From Thiobacillus sp. 63-78 (GTDB lineage: Bacteria; Pseudomonadota; Gammaproteobacteria; Burkholderiales; Thiobacillaceae), in NCBI GenBank assembly GCA_001899765.1, contig MKWM01000043.1, positions 1 to 44,125 on the forward strand: 44,125 bases of DNA, given 5' to 3'. A model generated the notes under the pieces. It had not been told where the DNA came from, ran no database searches, and saw only the letters and a program-made list of their open reading frames with translations. Made by a program: the position numbers and the translations under genes. Positions 1 to 8,546 of the stretch are shown here, in pieces. Each line of letters begins with the position of its first letter. The stretch's first letter is position 1.

Positions 1-834
1 CAAGACTTCCTCATCATGGCGGCGTTTTGCCTCGCTATGGAAAGTGGTCTGGTTTTCTATGGTCATCACCATTTTCGGGATGCCGGCCAGCCCGGTTACA
101 GATGATGCGGAAAATCCGCTGTATGGCGCATCCAAGCACTCCGTTATTCGTGTACGCGCCACCACGATTTTCCCGGCCATTCGGACCGGCTGCTCTTCAC
201 GGAATACCCCGATTTCCTGCCATACATCGGCAGACTCGCGGATCTCGGCATCCACATCACCCGTCAGCAGGATATCGACAGGCGCTGCTAGCTTTTCGAT
301 GCGCTTGCTGTCCTTGAACAATCGCGCGCTGACTTCGCGGATCGGCTCGTCAACCGTTCTGTTTTCACGGGCGGCGGTCATGAAACGGATGATGCGGGCA
401 GCATCGATCCAGTCCTGGGAGTCCTCCGGGCCAAAGGTGCGGACCTTCTTCAGGCTGGCCCAGCGAGCCAACACGTCGTTCAGAACAGGAAAATCCGGCA
501 GCAGAGGGGCGAATTGCGCGGCCGCCTTTTCAAGGCGGATCGCGGCGGTCTCCACGCCAAGCAGTTTCGCCAGCGCATCGAGGTCGAGCAATTCGACGCG
601 CTGGATGAATCCTTCCTCGCCAAAGCCTTTTTCCCAAGTGAGGGCCACGGCGCCTTCGGCTCTAGCCGCCTTCATCGCCGCCTCGAATGCCTCCTTGTCG
701 GCCAGCGAGCGCGTGGCCTGGTAGTCGGCCAGTTGCGACCGGGTCAGCGCCGGCCGCGTCGAGCGGACACCCGCTGTCGCCCGATTTCCGGCTTCCAGCA
801 GCTTCGTAAGGGCGTTGCGGGCCTTCGTGTCCAT
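1..834 (-). CDS. jetD: JetD, Wadjet nuclease subunit (partial, C-terminus beyond left edge)
   Basis: This is the fourth subunit of a Wadjet plasmid-defence system. JetD is the Toprim-like nuclease that cleaves small circular DNA after the SMC-like JetABC complex has extruded it. Translating the minus strand from the ATG at 834 gives 278 residues open to the window edge. The N-terminal part resembles the DUF3322 region. Near the edge the strand MVMTIENQTTF places a glutamate at about residue 260, matching the conserved acidic residue that opens the Toprim-like domain (DUF2220). The remaining catalytic residues lie outside the window. The gene starts 7 nt after the jetC stop, as expected for the fixed order jetA-jetB-jetC-jetD. 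Identification rests mostly on position plus this motif. Confidence 0.85.
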   Translation of the reverse strand, partial: MDTKARNALTKLLEAGNRATAGVRSTRPALTRSQLADYQATRSLADKEAFEAAMKAARAEGAVALTWEKGFGEEGFIQRVELLDLDALAKLLGVETAAIRLEKAAAQFAPLLPDFPVLNDVLARWASLKKVRTFGPEDSQDWIDAARIIRFMTAARENRTVDEPIREVSARLFKDSKRIEKLAAPVDILLTGDVDAEIRESADVWQEIGVFREEQPVRMAGKIVVARTRITECLDAPYSGFSASSVTGLAGIPKMVMTIENQTTFHSEAKRRHDEEVL

Positions 835-841
835 GTGACGA

Positions 842-3800
842 CTACACCGGCTGGGCGGCAGTCGTTCCCGCCCCACGCATGCGATTGACCTCCTGCTCGA
901 TGAGTTCGGGGTATGTGTCCAGGTCGTCCGACATGAACATTTCCCGCGTTTCTTCCGTGACATCGTGGCCGTTAATGAGGATCACATTGCGCACAGGGTC
1001 TTTCGCGATGTCGTAGTAGCGGTGCAGGTAGGCAGTGAGCACGCCGAGGTTCTCGCCAGGGCTGGCCATGAGCACCTGCAGTCCCAGATCCTGCAGATAG
1101 CGCATGGTGGCGGTGATGTTTGTCGGATCCATCTTGTTAAAGGCTTCGTCCAGCAGGATCAGCCTGATGCCATCGCGGTTGCCGCGGTCGAGGCGATAGG
1201 CCGATGCCAGCGCGGCGCCGGCGATCACGTAAAGCGGCGCGCGGTGCTCGCCGCCGGATCCCGGCCCGAGGCGCTTGCTCAGTTGGCCAACGACCTTGGG
1301 TTTGGCCGTCAGCGGGTCATCCCGAATAATCTCGACGTCGAATTCGTAGAACTCCCGGTAGTCGTCCAGCGGGCTTTTGATGCTTCCGGCCCCCGGCGCA
1401 ATTTTGTCTTCCAGCAGCTCCTTGAACTGGGCGGGGATCTCGCCGGCCCCGCCGAGCAGGTCTTCCTGCGGCCCGAACGATGCGATGTTCTTGACGAACT
1501 CGAGCAGTTGCTTGAAGTGGGGGCGGATGGTGCGCTTGAACTGATACCGTTCGCCGTTGGTGAAGGCCGGGCACTCCTTCAACACCCCATTCAATTGGTT
1601 CATGGTCAGGTCCAGCGCCTCGATGTTCTGGTTTAGCGCCAGGGCAACGTCGCTCCTGAACGTCTCCTGCGAAACCTTGTAGGCGTTCTCCATCTGCTCC
1701 TTGTAGTGGAGCAGTTCGGTGTCCCGCAGACGCTTGAGTATGTCGGCTATCCAGGCCTGCCCCTTACGCCAGTCTCCCAGGACTTGCTCGCCAGCCTGCT
1801 CCCGATATTTGGATAAGAATTCACCCAACAGACGGCTCCCTGTGGTGACTTCGTGCTCGACCTTCTTGAGAGCTTCAGTTTCTTTTGTTTTGCAGTAGGC
1901 CGCCATGCCCTCGTAGTTCTCGTTGTGCTTCTCCAGAATGACATCCCAGTGGGACGACGCGTAATCGGCGTCGTACTCCGGATCCTTGCGGGCTTCCTCG
2001 GCGGCCTCGCTGGCAACCGTGAGCCTTGCAGAGGCTGTGTCAACGTTCTTCTGGCGCTCGCCACATGCGTTTTCGGCAACGCCCCGCCTGCCGTTTGCGT
2101 CAGTGACGTCAGCACTCAGTTGTCTGGCCTTTTTTGACCACTCCTTCTCCTTCTCACCGAGTTCCACGTACTCCTTGTCGGCTGCACCCTGCAGCTTGCC
2201 CTGGAGCGCGGACGCGGTGACTTCGGCCGATTCCGCTTCGTCCCAGAAGCGCTTCAGGTACATCTGGACCTGATCTTCCTGCGGAATGTTGCGCAACACC
2301 GTGGCAAGCGCTTCGAGCCTCTGCTTCTGGGCCGTGAGCTTCGACACCGCCGTTGTGCAGGCGGCGAGCCGCGCTTTGGCTGCTTCAAGGTGCTGGCCGC
2401 CGCCGTCGCGCCCGATGCGAAGATCTCCCTCCCTGACGGGCTTCAGGCGTTCGATGGTGCCTTTGCCGACCAGCATTCCGTCCTGCGTCAGGGTACGTTT
2501 GCCACGCTCCATGGCCTGAGCGGTAGTCGTGGCGCACACCATGTCCCCAAACAGCCCTCGTAGGTAGGCCACGGCCGCCGGGTCAGTGCCTTCAATCAGT
2601 TCGGCGACGGAACCGTCTTCTGGATGTCGGCCGACCTGCTGCCGGCTTTCCATGACGATCTTGGCGCCGTAGACGGCGCGCTTTTCCGGCAGGCCTCGAT
2701 AGACCTCGAATGCCCGCCGCTCTTCGTGTTCCGACACGAGCAGCGCCTGCAGGTTGCTTGCCAGGTAGGCCTCGATTGCCGGCTGCCATTCCTTCTTCGT
2801 GATTCGGACGACATCGCACACCGCCACCGGGTTGATGCCTTCGTCCCGCAGCTCCCGCATTAGGGTTTCGACGTTCGGGCTGAGCGGCATCTTCCCTTGA
2901 CTGACCCGTTCGAGTGATTCTTTGGCGAGATCGAGGTCAACGTTGGCTGTTTTCAGTTGACCCGTCAGCGTGCTGGTGATTTCGGTCAGTGCCTGCATGG
3001 CTTTTTGCGCTGCCTGAACCGCAGTTCCAAGGTGCGCTTCGATTTCAGCCCAGTTGGCTTGATCGAAGTGTTCGAGCAAGGCTGCCAGTTTCTGCGATTC
3101 ATTGAGCAGGGTGCGCGTGGCATCCTCCTCCAGCACGCCGGCGTCCGCCGCTTTTTTCAGGAGCATACGGAATTGGGACAGCTGGTCGAAGATGTCCCTT
3201 GTATTGCGCGCCGCCCTGTCGCGATGCTCGCTGATCTGGCCTTCCAGACCGGCGTAATCGGCATGCGAGCCATGCTGTTCGCGTAGCCCCCGGTAATGCG
3301 CCGCTTTTTTGTCGGCTGCTTCCTGATCTTCCTTCAAGCCACGGAAGGCCTTGTCAGCAGCCTCAAACGTCGCAAGGGCGTCGTTCAGGTCACTCTGGCA
3401 TTGCTCGTGAACCTGGTTGGCATGTTCGCGCGCCGCGTCCAGGCCCAGCGCCTTCCAGGTGACGGCTCTTCTCGAGGCCTTGGCTGCATTGTCGAAGGCG
3501 TCGTGGACCGCGGTGCCGTCGACGATCTTCTGCTCGACATGGGCCACCATCTCGGCCAGGCGCCGGAAGGAATCGGTGACATCCTTGAACTTCTTGATGT
3601 TCGTCGGCCGGGATTCAAGCACGTCGTTGCGCACGATCTCGTCCACGGTCTTGTCGAAGCGCATCCGCAGCGCGAATCGGAACGCGCGGATAAATGCCTC
3701 GTATGACGGAGCAACGTCCGATCCGCGCAATGCGAGCAGGCCGGCGCGAATGTAGCGTTCGGCGTCCTGGAACACGCATTCCTCGCCGGAAACTTTGGAT

Positions 3801-4288
3801 CGCTGCAGCAATTGCTGTTTGAAGGCGGCCCATTCCCGCGGCTTTTCCTTGCCGTCGACCGTCTCAAGGTGATCACCCAGGGTCAGCTCGACGTCCGGCA
3901 GCAGATAGCGGCCCAGCACATCGTGCTGCTCGCGGTCCTTGGAGGCATAGATGCACACGCCCATGGAGACGGGCTTGTTGGTTTCCGAGTCGCGCCAGAC
4001 GAGGGTGATATAGGTGTTCGAGTTCGGCCGCACCCGGTCATCCGGCATACCGCCGTATTGGCCAAGGCAATAGCTCCGAATCGACCGTGTCGTCTTGTTC
4101 TCGTCAGCCTGGGCGTTCAGCGCCATGAGCCGGCTGTTTGCGCCGAACATGGCGATCTGGACGGCATCGAGGAACGAGCTTTTTCCGCTGCCGTTTGCCC
4201 CAAAGAGCCCGGTGATCTCGGAAATGCGGACGTGCTCTCGTTCATACAGAAAGAACTGCACTAGGTTAATGCTTTCCAGATATTTCAT
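842..4288 (-). CDS. jetC: JetC, SMC/MukB-like ATPase of Wadjet
   Basis: An SMC-family ATPase of 1148 residues, the motor of the Wadjet complex. A Walker A loop (GANGSGKSS) lies at residues about 30-38. Long charged, heptad-like stretches flank a central non-coiled region near 480-640 that would be the hinge. At the C-terminus the ABC signature GPGSGGE lies at about 1008 and the Walker B strand ILLDEA at about 1044. This head-coil-hinge-coil-head layout and the MukB-like length fit JetC (SbcC/AAA_29 type). The ATG overlaps the jetB stop by 4 nt (ATGA), indicating translational coupling. It is known that JetC with JetA (kleisin) and JetB (KITE) extrudes DNA loops and recognises small circular plasmids; activity here is inferred from intact ATPase motifs. 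Confidence 0.93.
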   Translation of the reverse strand: MKYLESINLVQFFLYEREHVRISEITGLFGANGSGKSSFLDAVQIAMFGANSRLMALNAQADENKTTRSIRSYCLGQYGGMPDDRVRPNSNTYITLVWRDSETNKPVSMGVCIYASKDREQHDVLGRYLLPDVELTLGDHLETVDGKEKPREWAAFKQQLLQRSKVSGEECVFQDAERYIRAGLLALRGSDVAPSYEAFIRAFRFALRMRFDKTVDEIVRNDVLESRPTNIKKFKDVTDSFRRLAEMVAHVEQKIVDGTAVHDAFDNAAKASRRAVTWKALGLDAAREHANQVHEQCQSDLNDALATFEAADKAFRGLKEDQEAADKKAAHYRGLREQHGSHADYAGLEGQISEHRDRAARNTRDIFDQLSQFRMLLKKAADAGVLEEDATRTLLNESQKLAALLEHFDQANWAEIEAHLGTAVQAAQKAMQALTEITSTLTGQLKTANVDLDLAKESLERVSQGKMPLSPNVETLMRELRDEGINPVAVCDVVRITKKEWQPAIEAYLASNLQALLVSEHEERRAFEVYRGLPEKRAVYGAKIVMESRQQVGRHPEDGSVAELIEGTDPAAVAYLRGLFGDMVCATTTAQAMERGKRTLTQDGMLVGKGTIERLKPVREGDLRIGRDGGGQHLEAAKARLAACTTAVSKLTAQKQRLEALATVLRNIPQEDQVQMYLKRFWDEAESAEVTASALQGKLQGAADKEYVELGEKEKEWSKKARQLSADVTDANGRRGVAENACGERQKNVDTASARLTVASEAAEEARKDPEYDADYASSHWDVILEKHNENYEGMAAYCKTKETEALKKVEHEVTTGSRLLGEFLSKYREQAGEQVLGDWRKGQAWIADILKRLRDTELLHYKEQMENAYKVSQETFRSDVALALNQNIEALDLTMNQLNGVLKECPAFTNGERYQFKRTIRPHFKQLLEFVKNIASFGPQEDLLGGAGEIPAQFKELLEDKIAPGAGSIKSPLDDYREFYEFDVEIIRDDPLTAKPKVVGQLSKRLGPGSGGEHRAPLYVIAGAALASAYRLDRGNRDGIRLILLDEAFNKMDPTNITATMRYLQDLGLQVLMASPGENLGVLTAYLHRYYDIAKDPVRNVILINGHDVTEETREMFMSDDLDTYPELIEQEVNRMRGAGTTAAQPV

Positions 4289-4965
4289 GCTTCTTCTTCC
4301 TCCGGCTGCTCCGGTCCTTGAGCGTCGCCGTCCTCGATAGAGTCCCCTGCGGGTTCATAGGACTGTGTGAACTGGGCCAGTCGGGTGATCGCGGTTTCGC
4401 CCAGCAAATCCACGATGGCCGGACGTATGGCCAGCACGTAGGGCTGAATGTCACCGGCAACCGTGTCGGGAAACTCATGTTCCTCCACCTTGCGCACGAT
4501 GCCCCAGCGCCGGAGCGTCCGCACCAGACCGTCCAGTTCGCCGCGTCCAGGCAGCTCGCGCTTGCCCGCCGTGGAGAGGCGATACTTTTCCTCCAACTCG
4601 ACCGCATCGCAAATCACTTCGCCGTCATCGTTCAGCTGCCCGGTCCGGGCCTGTTCGTCGTAGATCTTCCGGAGCACAAGGGCGAGCAGCGTTTGTGCAG
4701 TATTGGCCGTGCCTGCCCTGCCGTTATCCGGAATGGCGCACGCATAGCGGAGCTGCCGGTTCACGGTCAGGCCGACGCCGACCTGGGAGAGGACGTGCTT
4801 GAATTCGCGCTCGAACCGCTCGATCATGCCGTAGGCCATGCGGCTGTGCCGGTCCGCGTAGTACAGAACCTGTTCTGCGAGCAGACGGCTGGCGGTCGAC
4901 TCGAACTCCTCGGCCACATATTGCCGGTCGGTTTTCGCAGCGATGTTTTCCCAATACTGGCTCAT
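4285..4965 (-). CDS. jetB: JetB, MukE-like KITE subunit of Wadjet
   Basis: A 226-residue protein with the size and position of JetB (DUF4194), the MukE-like winged-helix subunit that binds the JetA kleisin. The chosen ATG at 4965 (MSQYWENIAAK) is preceded by GGAGAGG and overlaps the jetA stop by 4 nt; a longer upstream reading of the frame lies inside jetA and is not needed. The C-terminal tail is very acidic (EDGDAQGPEQPEEEEA), an ordinary feature of such adaptors. Family assignment rests on the jetA-jetB-jetC order and on general resemblance, as no catalytic motif is expected. Confidence 0.88.
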   Translation of the reverse strand: MSQYWENIAAKTDRQYVAEEFESTASRLLAEQVLYYADRHSRMAYGMIERFEREFKHVLSQVGVGLTVNRQLRYACAIPDNGRAGTANTAQTLLALVLRKIYDEQARTGQLNDDGEVICDAVELEEKYRLSTAGKRELPGRGELDGLVRTLRRWGIVRKVEEHEFPDTVAGDIQPYVLAIRPAIVDLLGETAITRLAQFTQSYEPAGDSIEDGDAQGPEQPEEEEA

Positions 4966-6431
4966 GTCGCCTCTCCTTTTGTAGCTGCCGGTTTTTTCGC
5001 TCTCTCGATCCGGAACGGAACGCCGGTGATCCACTTGTTTTCTGCTTCCTTGTCGCCGGTGCGACGTACCCGGAATCCGCGCATCATGGCCAAGGCCTCC
5101 CGCTGCAAATCAGGCGATCCGCTATCCATGGCGGCACCGAGCACCAGCAAGGTCTGATAGGCACGCACATCCGCGACGCTGCTGATCTGGAGTTCTTCGC
5201 TGGCGACGACAGGGCGGCCTGAAAGCTGACGCGACACGAACTCGACGAGTTTGGGGGCGTTCACCATCCGAACATTGCGTGCGAGCGCCCGGAGTTTTGC
5301 CCGTGCGATGTCTTCCTCGGTCGGGATGGTCTCCCTTAGTTGCGTGGCCTTCTCCCGTGCCTCCTGTCGGCGTGGTTCGGCGAGATTGGCGGGGCTGACC
5401 ATGTCGCCCGGCGGGAACGGGCTGTCGTGAACGTCCGTTTTACTGTCCATGACCCGGACGATCGCCGCATCGACGACCTCATCGATGGGACGCAGGGAGC
5501 GCAGCCGGTAATCCAGATAGGCCAGCGCCCGGCGGTTTGCCCGGCGGATCTCGTCATCCAGCCGCTCCAGGTAGTCGTCGATCCGCTGGATGTCGCGCAA
5601 TTTCTGCACGTCGCGCTCGAACATGCGCTCGGCGCGGGCGCGGTCGCCCTGGAAGCGCCGGGTTTCGTACCAGGTGATCAGGCGCTCGCGATTCTGCTCG
5701 GAACCATGCAGTTCGTCGGCCCAGTGGAGGATTTGCGGGCGCCGCGACAGCGGGTGCTCGCGTGTCCTGAGTTCCTTGTAGTCCCCGATGAACACCTGCT
5801 CGATGAAGCCGCTGAAGAACCCGCGAACGTACTGGGCGGTGGTTTCTTCCGCCCCGAGCGAGCTCATCAGGTCGCGAACGTTCGTGCCGGTATTACGGAT
5901 GTGTTCGAGCAGGTGTCGCGCCTGGTCGGCCGCCTCGGAAAGCGAGTCGCCTCCGGCCCCTTCCATTACCAGCTTCAGGTTGGCTTCGATGGAGCGAATC
6001 TTGCCCGCCACGTAGATCGGTCCGGTTTCCGCGAAATTGATGAGCTGCCCCAGGAACTGGTTGACCGTGGGGGTCATGGAAACCCGCTTGTCGACACCAT
6101 GGCGGTCCAGCCGCAGCCAGCCACAATCATGCAGCCGGTTGAAGATGGTGATGGCTCGGAGGGGTGTTTCGGGCGTGGCGCCGTCCTCGTCGATCCAGGA
6201 ATCGTGGATGACGAGTTCGGCTTCAATGTCCTGCGTGATGTCGCGGGTGGTGAACCCGTGGCTGGGTGGCAACGGAGCGTCTGGACCGAAGCGCCTGTCG
6301 TAAAGCGCGCACAGGATGCCCCAGTAGGTCTGCTTGTTCGGCGAGGCAAGCGGCGCAAACAGCCGCTCTGGCAGCCTTGTGAACAAAAGGGATGCAGCAG
6401 CGCCGCCTGCGCCTAGCGGTTGAACAGCCAC
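4962..6431 (-). CDS. jetA: JetA, MukF-like kleisin of Wadjet
   Basis: A 489-residue protein matching JetA (DUF3375), the kleisin that bridges the JetC heads. It starts with GTG at 6431 behind a GGGAGGTG ribosome site and overlaps the 3' end of the WYL regulator gene by 19 nt. The N-terminal part (about 20-140) contains the conserved FTRLPERLFAPLASPNKQTYW block and looks like a winged-helix domain. The middle is rich in helical, charged segments. The C-terminal part resembles another winged helix. The overlap with both neighbours shows that regulator and jetABCD are one transcription unit. Confidence 0.9.
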   Translation of the reverse strand: MAVQPLGAGGAAASLLFTRLPERLFAPLASPNKQTYWGILCALYDRRFGPDAPLPPSHGFTTRDITQDIEAELVIHDSWIDEDGATPETPLRAITIFNRLHDCGWLRLDRHGVDKRVSMTPTVNQFLGQLINFAETGPIYVAGKIRSIEANLKLVMEGAGGDSLSEAADQARHLLEHIRNTGTNVRDLMSSLGAEETTAQYVRGFFSGFIEQVFIGDYKELRTREHPLSRRPQILHWADELHGSEQNRERLITWYETRRFQGDRARAERMFERDVQKLRDIQRIDDYLERLDDEIRRANRRALAYLDYRLRSLRPIDEVVDAAIVRVMDSKTDVHDSPFPPGDMVSPANLAEPRRQEAREKATQLRETIPTEEDIARAKLRALARNVRMVNAPKLVEFVSRQLSGRPVVASEELQISSVADVRAYQTLLVLGAAMDSGSPDLQREALAMMRGFRVRRTGDKEAENKWITGVPFRIERAKKPAATKGEAT

Positions 6432-7285
6432 TTGGACACCTCCCGTGCGTTCTCAACGGCGATCAGATACTCAGGTGCGTGCTGGGTTTGCGTGTCCATG
6501 GCCGCCCGGATGTCCTGAATGAAGTAGGGAACCAGCGCCGCGCGGCAGGTTTCCACGCGGCTCGATGTCCCGTTGAAGTATTCGGCCTGGATCACTCTGG
6601 CCTGCGCAGGAGAGAGTTCAGGGTGGGTGACCAGGCGAACCTTGACCTTGGTGTTCCAGTCGGGGTCATCGAATCGGGTGCGATCCGCGAGACGCGCCAA
6701 AGGCTTCACTTCGAGGATCCGCCCCAGTGCGTAATCGCGGAATTCCTGATGGGCCTCGCTGTAGGCGCGCACATGCCACCTGCGGCCGGCGAGAACCAGG
6801 CTGTGCGGATAGATCGTGCGGCGATGCGGAGCCGGTTCGCTCATCGACATGTATTCGATTTCGACGGCTTTTGCCTGTCTGATCGAATTTCCGAGGCTGG
6901 CGAATGTCTTGGGTGCCGGGGCGGTGATGCTTGGCGTCGCCGACCAGGCCACCGAACTGCCATCTTCCATGGCCGACGCATAGGGAAGCCCGACCATGGA
7001 CAGGTAACGGGAAAGCGATTCGGAAATGTCTGCCTGAGAGGCCTTGGTGTACCGCTTGTAGAAATCGGGCGTAGCGAAGTAGCTCCTGGACTTGCTGTCC
7101 CATTGCATCCAGGTTGGGTTCAGGTCGCGGATTTCCTTGATCCATTGGCTGGCCCGTGGCAAACCAATGCCAAACAGCTCGCATACCCGCGAACGGTAAA
7201 TGCGCCCTTCCCAAACCAGCAAAAGCTCCAGAAGGGTAAGGCGTTGTTGCGGGCTGTCGTTCCGTTGGTCCATGCGCTTTTTCAT
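6413..7285 (-). CDS. WYL-domain transcriptional regulator of the Wadjet operon (BrxR/CapW-like)
   Basis: A 290-residue regulator with an N-terminal winged helix-turn-helix (about residues 15-70), a central WYL domain (about 115-205) and a C-terminal WCX-like region. This is the organisation of BrxR and CapW, dimeric repressors of BREX and CBASS defence operons, where the WYL fold is thought to sense a ligand. Its 3' end overlaps jetA, so it is the first gene of the defence operon and probably its autorepressor. The ATG at 7285 has no recognisable ribosome site because a palindrome abuts it; the next ATG at 7273 is an alternative start. WYL regulators are frequent partners of defence systems; control of Wadjet here is inferred from the overlap and the operator. 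Confidence 0.88.
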   Translation of the reverse strand: MKKRMDQRNDSPQQRLTLLELLLVWEGRIYRSRVCELFGIGLPRASQWIKEIRDLNPTWMQWDSKSRSYFATPDFYKRYTKASQADISESLSRYLSMVGLPYASAMEDGSSVAWSATPSITAPAPKTFASLGNSIRQAKAVEIEYMSMSEPAPHRRTIYPHSLVLAGRRWHVRAYSEAHQEFRDYALGRILEVKPLARLADRTRFDDPDWNTKVKVRLVTHPELSPAQARVIQAEYFNGTSSRVETCRAALVPYFIQDIRAAMDTQTQHAPEYLIAVENAREVSKWLFNR

Positions 7286-7324
7286 ATGTTATAGAAAAAT
7301 ATAACATATAATTTCTTATAACAT
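7284..7324 (-). promoter_or_regulatory. Palindromic operator at the start of the WYL-jetABCD operon
   Basis: A perfect inverted repeat, ATATGTTATA-N6-TATAACATAT, occupies 7284-7309. A further half-site, TTATAACAT, lies at 7316-7324, upstream with respect to the operon. The repeat touches the start codon at 7285. The AT-rich block stands out in a GC-rich context and also contains -10-like hexamers. It is the expected target of a dimeric winged-HTH repressor such as the adjacent WYL protein. Confidence 0.75.
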
Positions 7325-7780
7325 GGACCTTGCAGCAAAAACCCCTGCCTGCAAACACTGTAACCAGGGGGTTGCCCCACCCTGCGTTCCGTGGGTTCAC
7401 TTCGTGCGACCGCTTTGGCCATAGAAGCGACGGAGGGAGGCTCTCTCAGACAAGCGGGTCGTCGGCCGAAGCGGTCCTACTCCTAACAAGGCAAGCGTGT
7501 CCGCTCACGGTTGATGAGCGGTCGGATGCCGGTCAGTCACGCCGAACGTCTGCTTCCTGGGACGGCGAACGCGCACATGAGTCAGATGGTGATTGAAGGA
7601 GTCTGTCTGTTTAGCGCCGTAGCCCGGACGCTCGCGTACAGCAAATGACCGATAACACTCACGCTCGCAGTTCATCTGGACTTATGGGCTGCGCACTGTG
7701 CTAATCGGCTCCGGGTGAACGCGTGTGCTGGCAGGGGATGGTTCCAGGGTGCGTCTGCAGATCAGTCCCCTGGTGCAGCC
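7325..7780. other. Intergenic region between WYL operon and rspA-like gene
   Basis: About 450 nt without a convincing gene. The open frames here lack ribosome sites and resemble no family I know. No tRNA, terminator or repeat array was seen. The minus-strand promoter of the WYL-jet operon must start at the right of 7284-7324. Confidence 0.5.
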
Positions 7781-8107
7781 TTAAAGATAGGTTTTGGCTT
7801 CCTCGCCAGGATTGGGCAACCCCGCCAGCCGCCAGGCTTCACGCGGGCCGGGAAACAGGTGTTGCATACAGTCGGGGGCTTGTCCGATTAGATGGCAGAC
7901 GTGATGAAGCGAAGGCACGGTCCCGTGTTTGAAAAATTCGTGCCGCAAAGCTTGCAGCAAGCTTAGTTGCAACGCACTAAGCTGGCCGAGACCGTCATCC
8001 TGCGCAACGCGGTCGGCCAGGCTTTCGCTCCACATCGCCGGGTCAACCAAAAAACCGTCGGGGTCGAAGACAGGCGTGCTGGACGCATCGGACCGCATAT
8101 CATTCAT
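7781..8107 (-). CDS. DsrC/TusE-family protein without C-terminal cysteines (RspA-like)
   Basis: A 108-residue protein of the DsrC/TusE/RspA family. The family hallmarks are visible: FDPDGFLVDPAMWS near the N-terminus, the central LRHEFFKHGTVPSLHHVCHLIG region, and the LFPG-x9-GLPNP C-terminal arm. In DsrC the arm carries two redox cysteines and in TusE one. Here it ends GEEAKTYL with no cysteine, as in the proteins named RspA (regulatory sulfur-related). It therefore cannot carry a persulfide or trisulfide on the arm, and a regulatory or binding role is more likely. The start at 8107 follows GGAG; an upstream in-frame ATG at 8119 lacks this. It stands alone, about 440 nt from the pst cluster. 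Confidence 0.85.
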   Translation of the reverse strand: MNDMRSDASSTPVFDPDGFLVDPAMWSESLADRVAQDDGLGQLSALQLSLLQALRHEFFKHGTVPSLHHVCHLIGQAPDCMQHLFPGPREAWRLAGLPNPGEEAKTYL

Positions 8108-8546
8108 GGGAATCTCCATTCAACGGCTGAGTGGCATGCCTCCGCATCCGTCATGAGCCAGACGCGAGGCGCTCAGTGCATTGTATGAAATTTGTCGGGC
8201 AGCGGTGCCGGGCCGATAGGGGCATTCGGCAGCAGTTGGGTATCGCGAGGGCCCGGCCAGGCGATTGCCTGATCAACGTTAGCGTCGCGGCATGGAAAAA
8301 GGCGATGACGTGGACGGACATCGCTGCTGGATGGCTTCTTCGGGGCAGCCCTGGCATGCGGCCATGACACCAGGTATTTGGCCAATCCGCAATTTTTGAC
8401 TGTAGCCAACCAACCCACGCTGGCCCGAACCGAATCGTTCGGTCACCGACCTGATCCGTTGCCAGGCACGCTTGCCCTGGCTGGCCTATAACCGAAACCT
8501 GCGCTGGCACATCCTGAGCATGCGCAGTTCACGACCGGAGCCCTGG
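8108..8546. other. Intergenic region upstream of the rspA-like gene
   Basis: About 440 nt with no supported gene. It should hold the minus-strand promoter of the rspA-like gene and the end of the pst transcription unit. I saw no rho-independent terminator and no clear repeat. Confidence 0.4.

Noticed and set aside
7330-7596. An 88-codon frame beginning with TTG between the WYL and rspA-like genes
   Set aside because: No ribosome site and no family resemblance.
8151-8510. A 119-codon minus-strand frame upstream of the rspA-like gene
   Set aside because: No ribosome site; residue composition unlike a real protein; overlaps the expected promoter.
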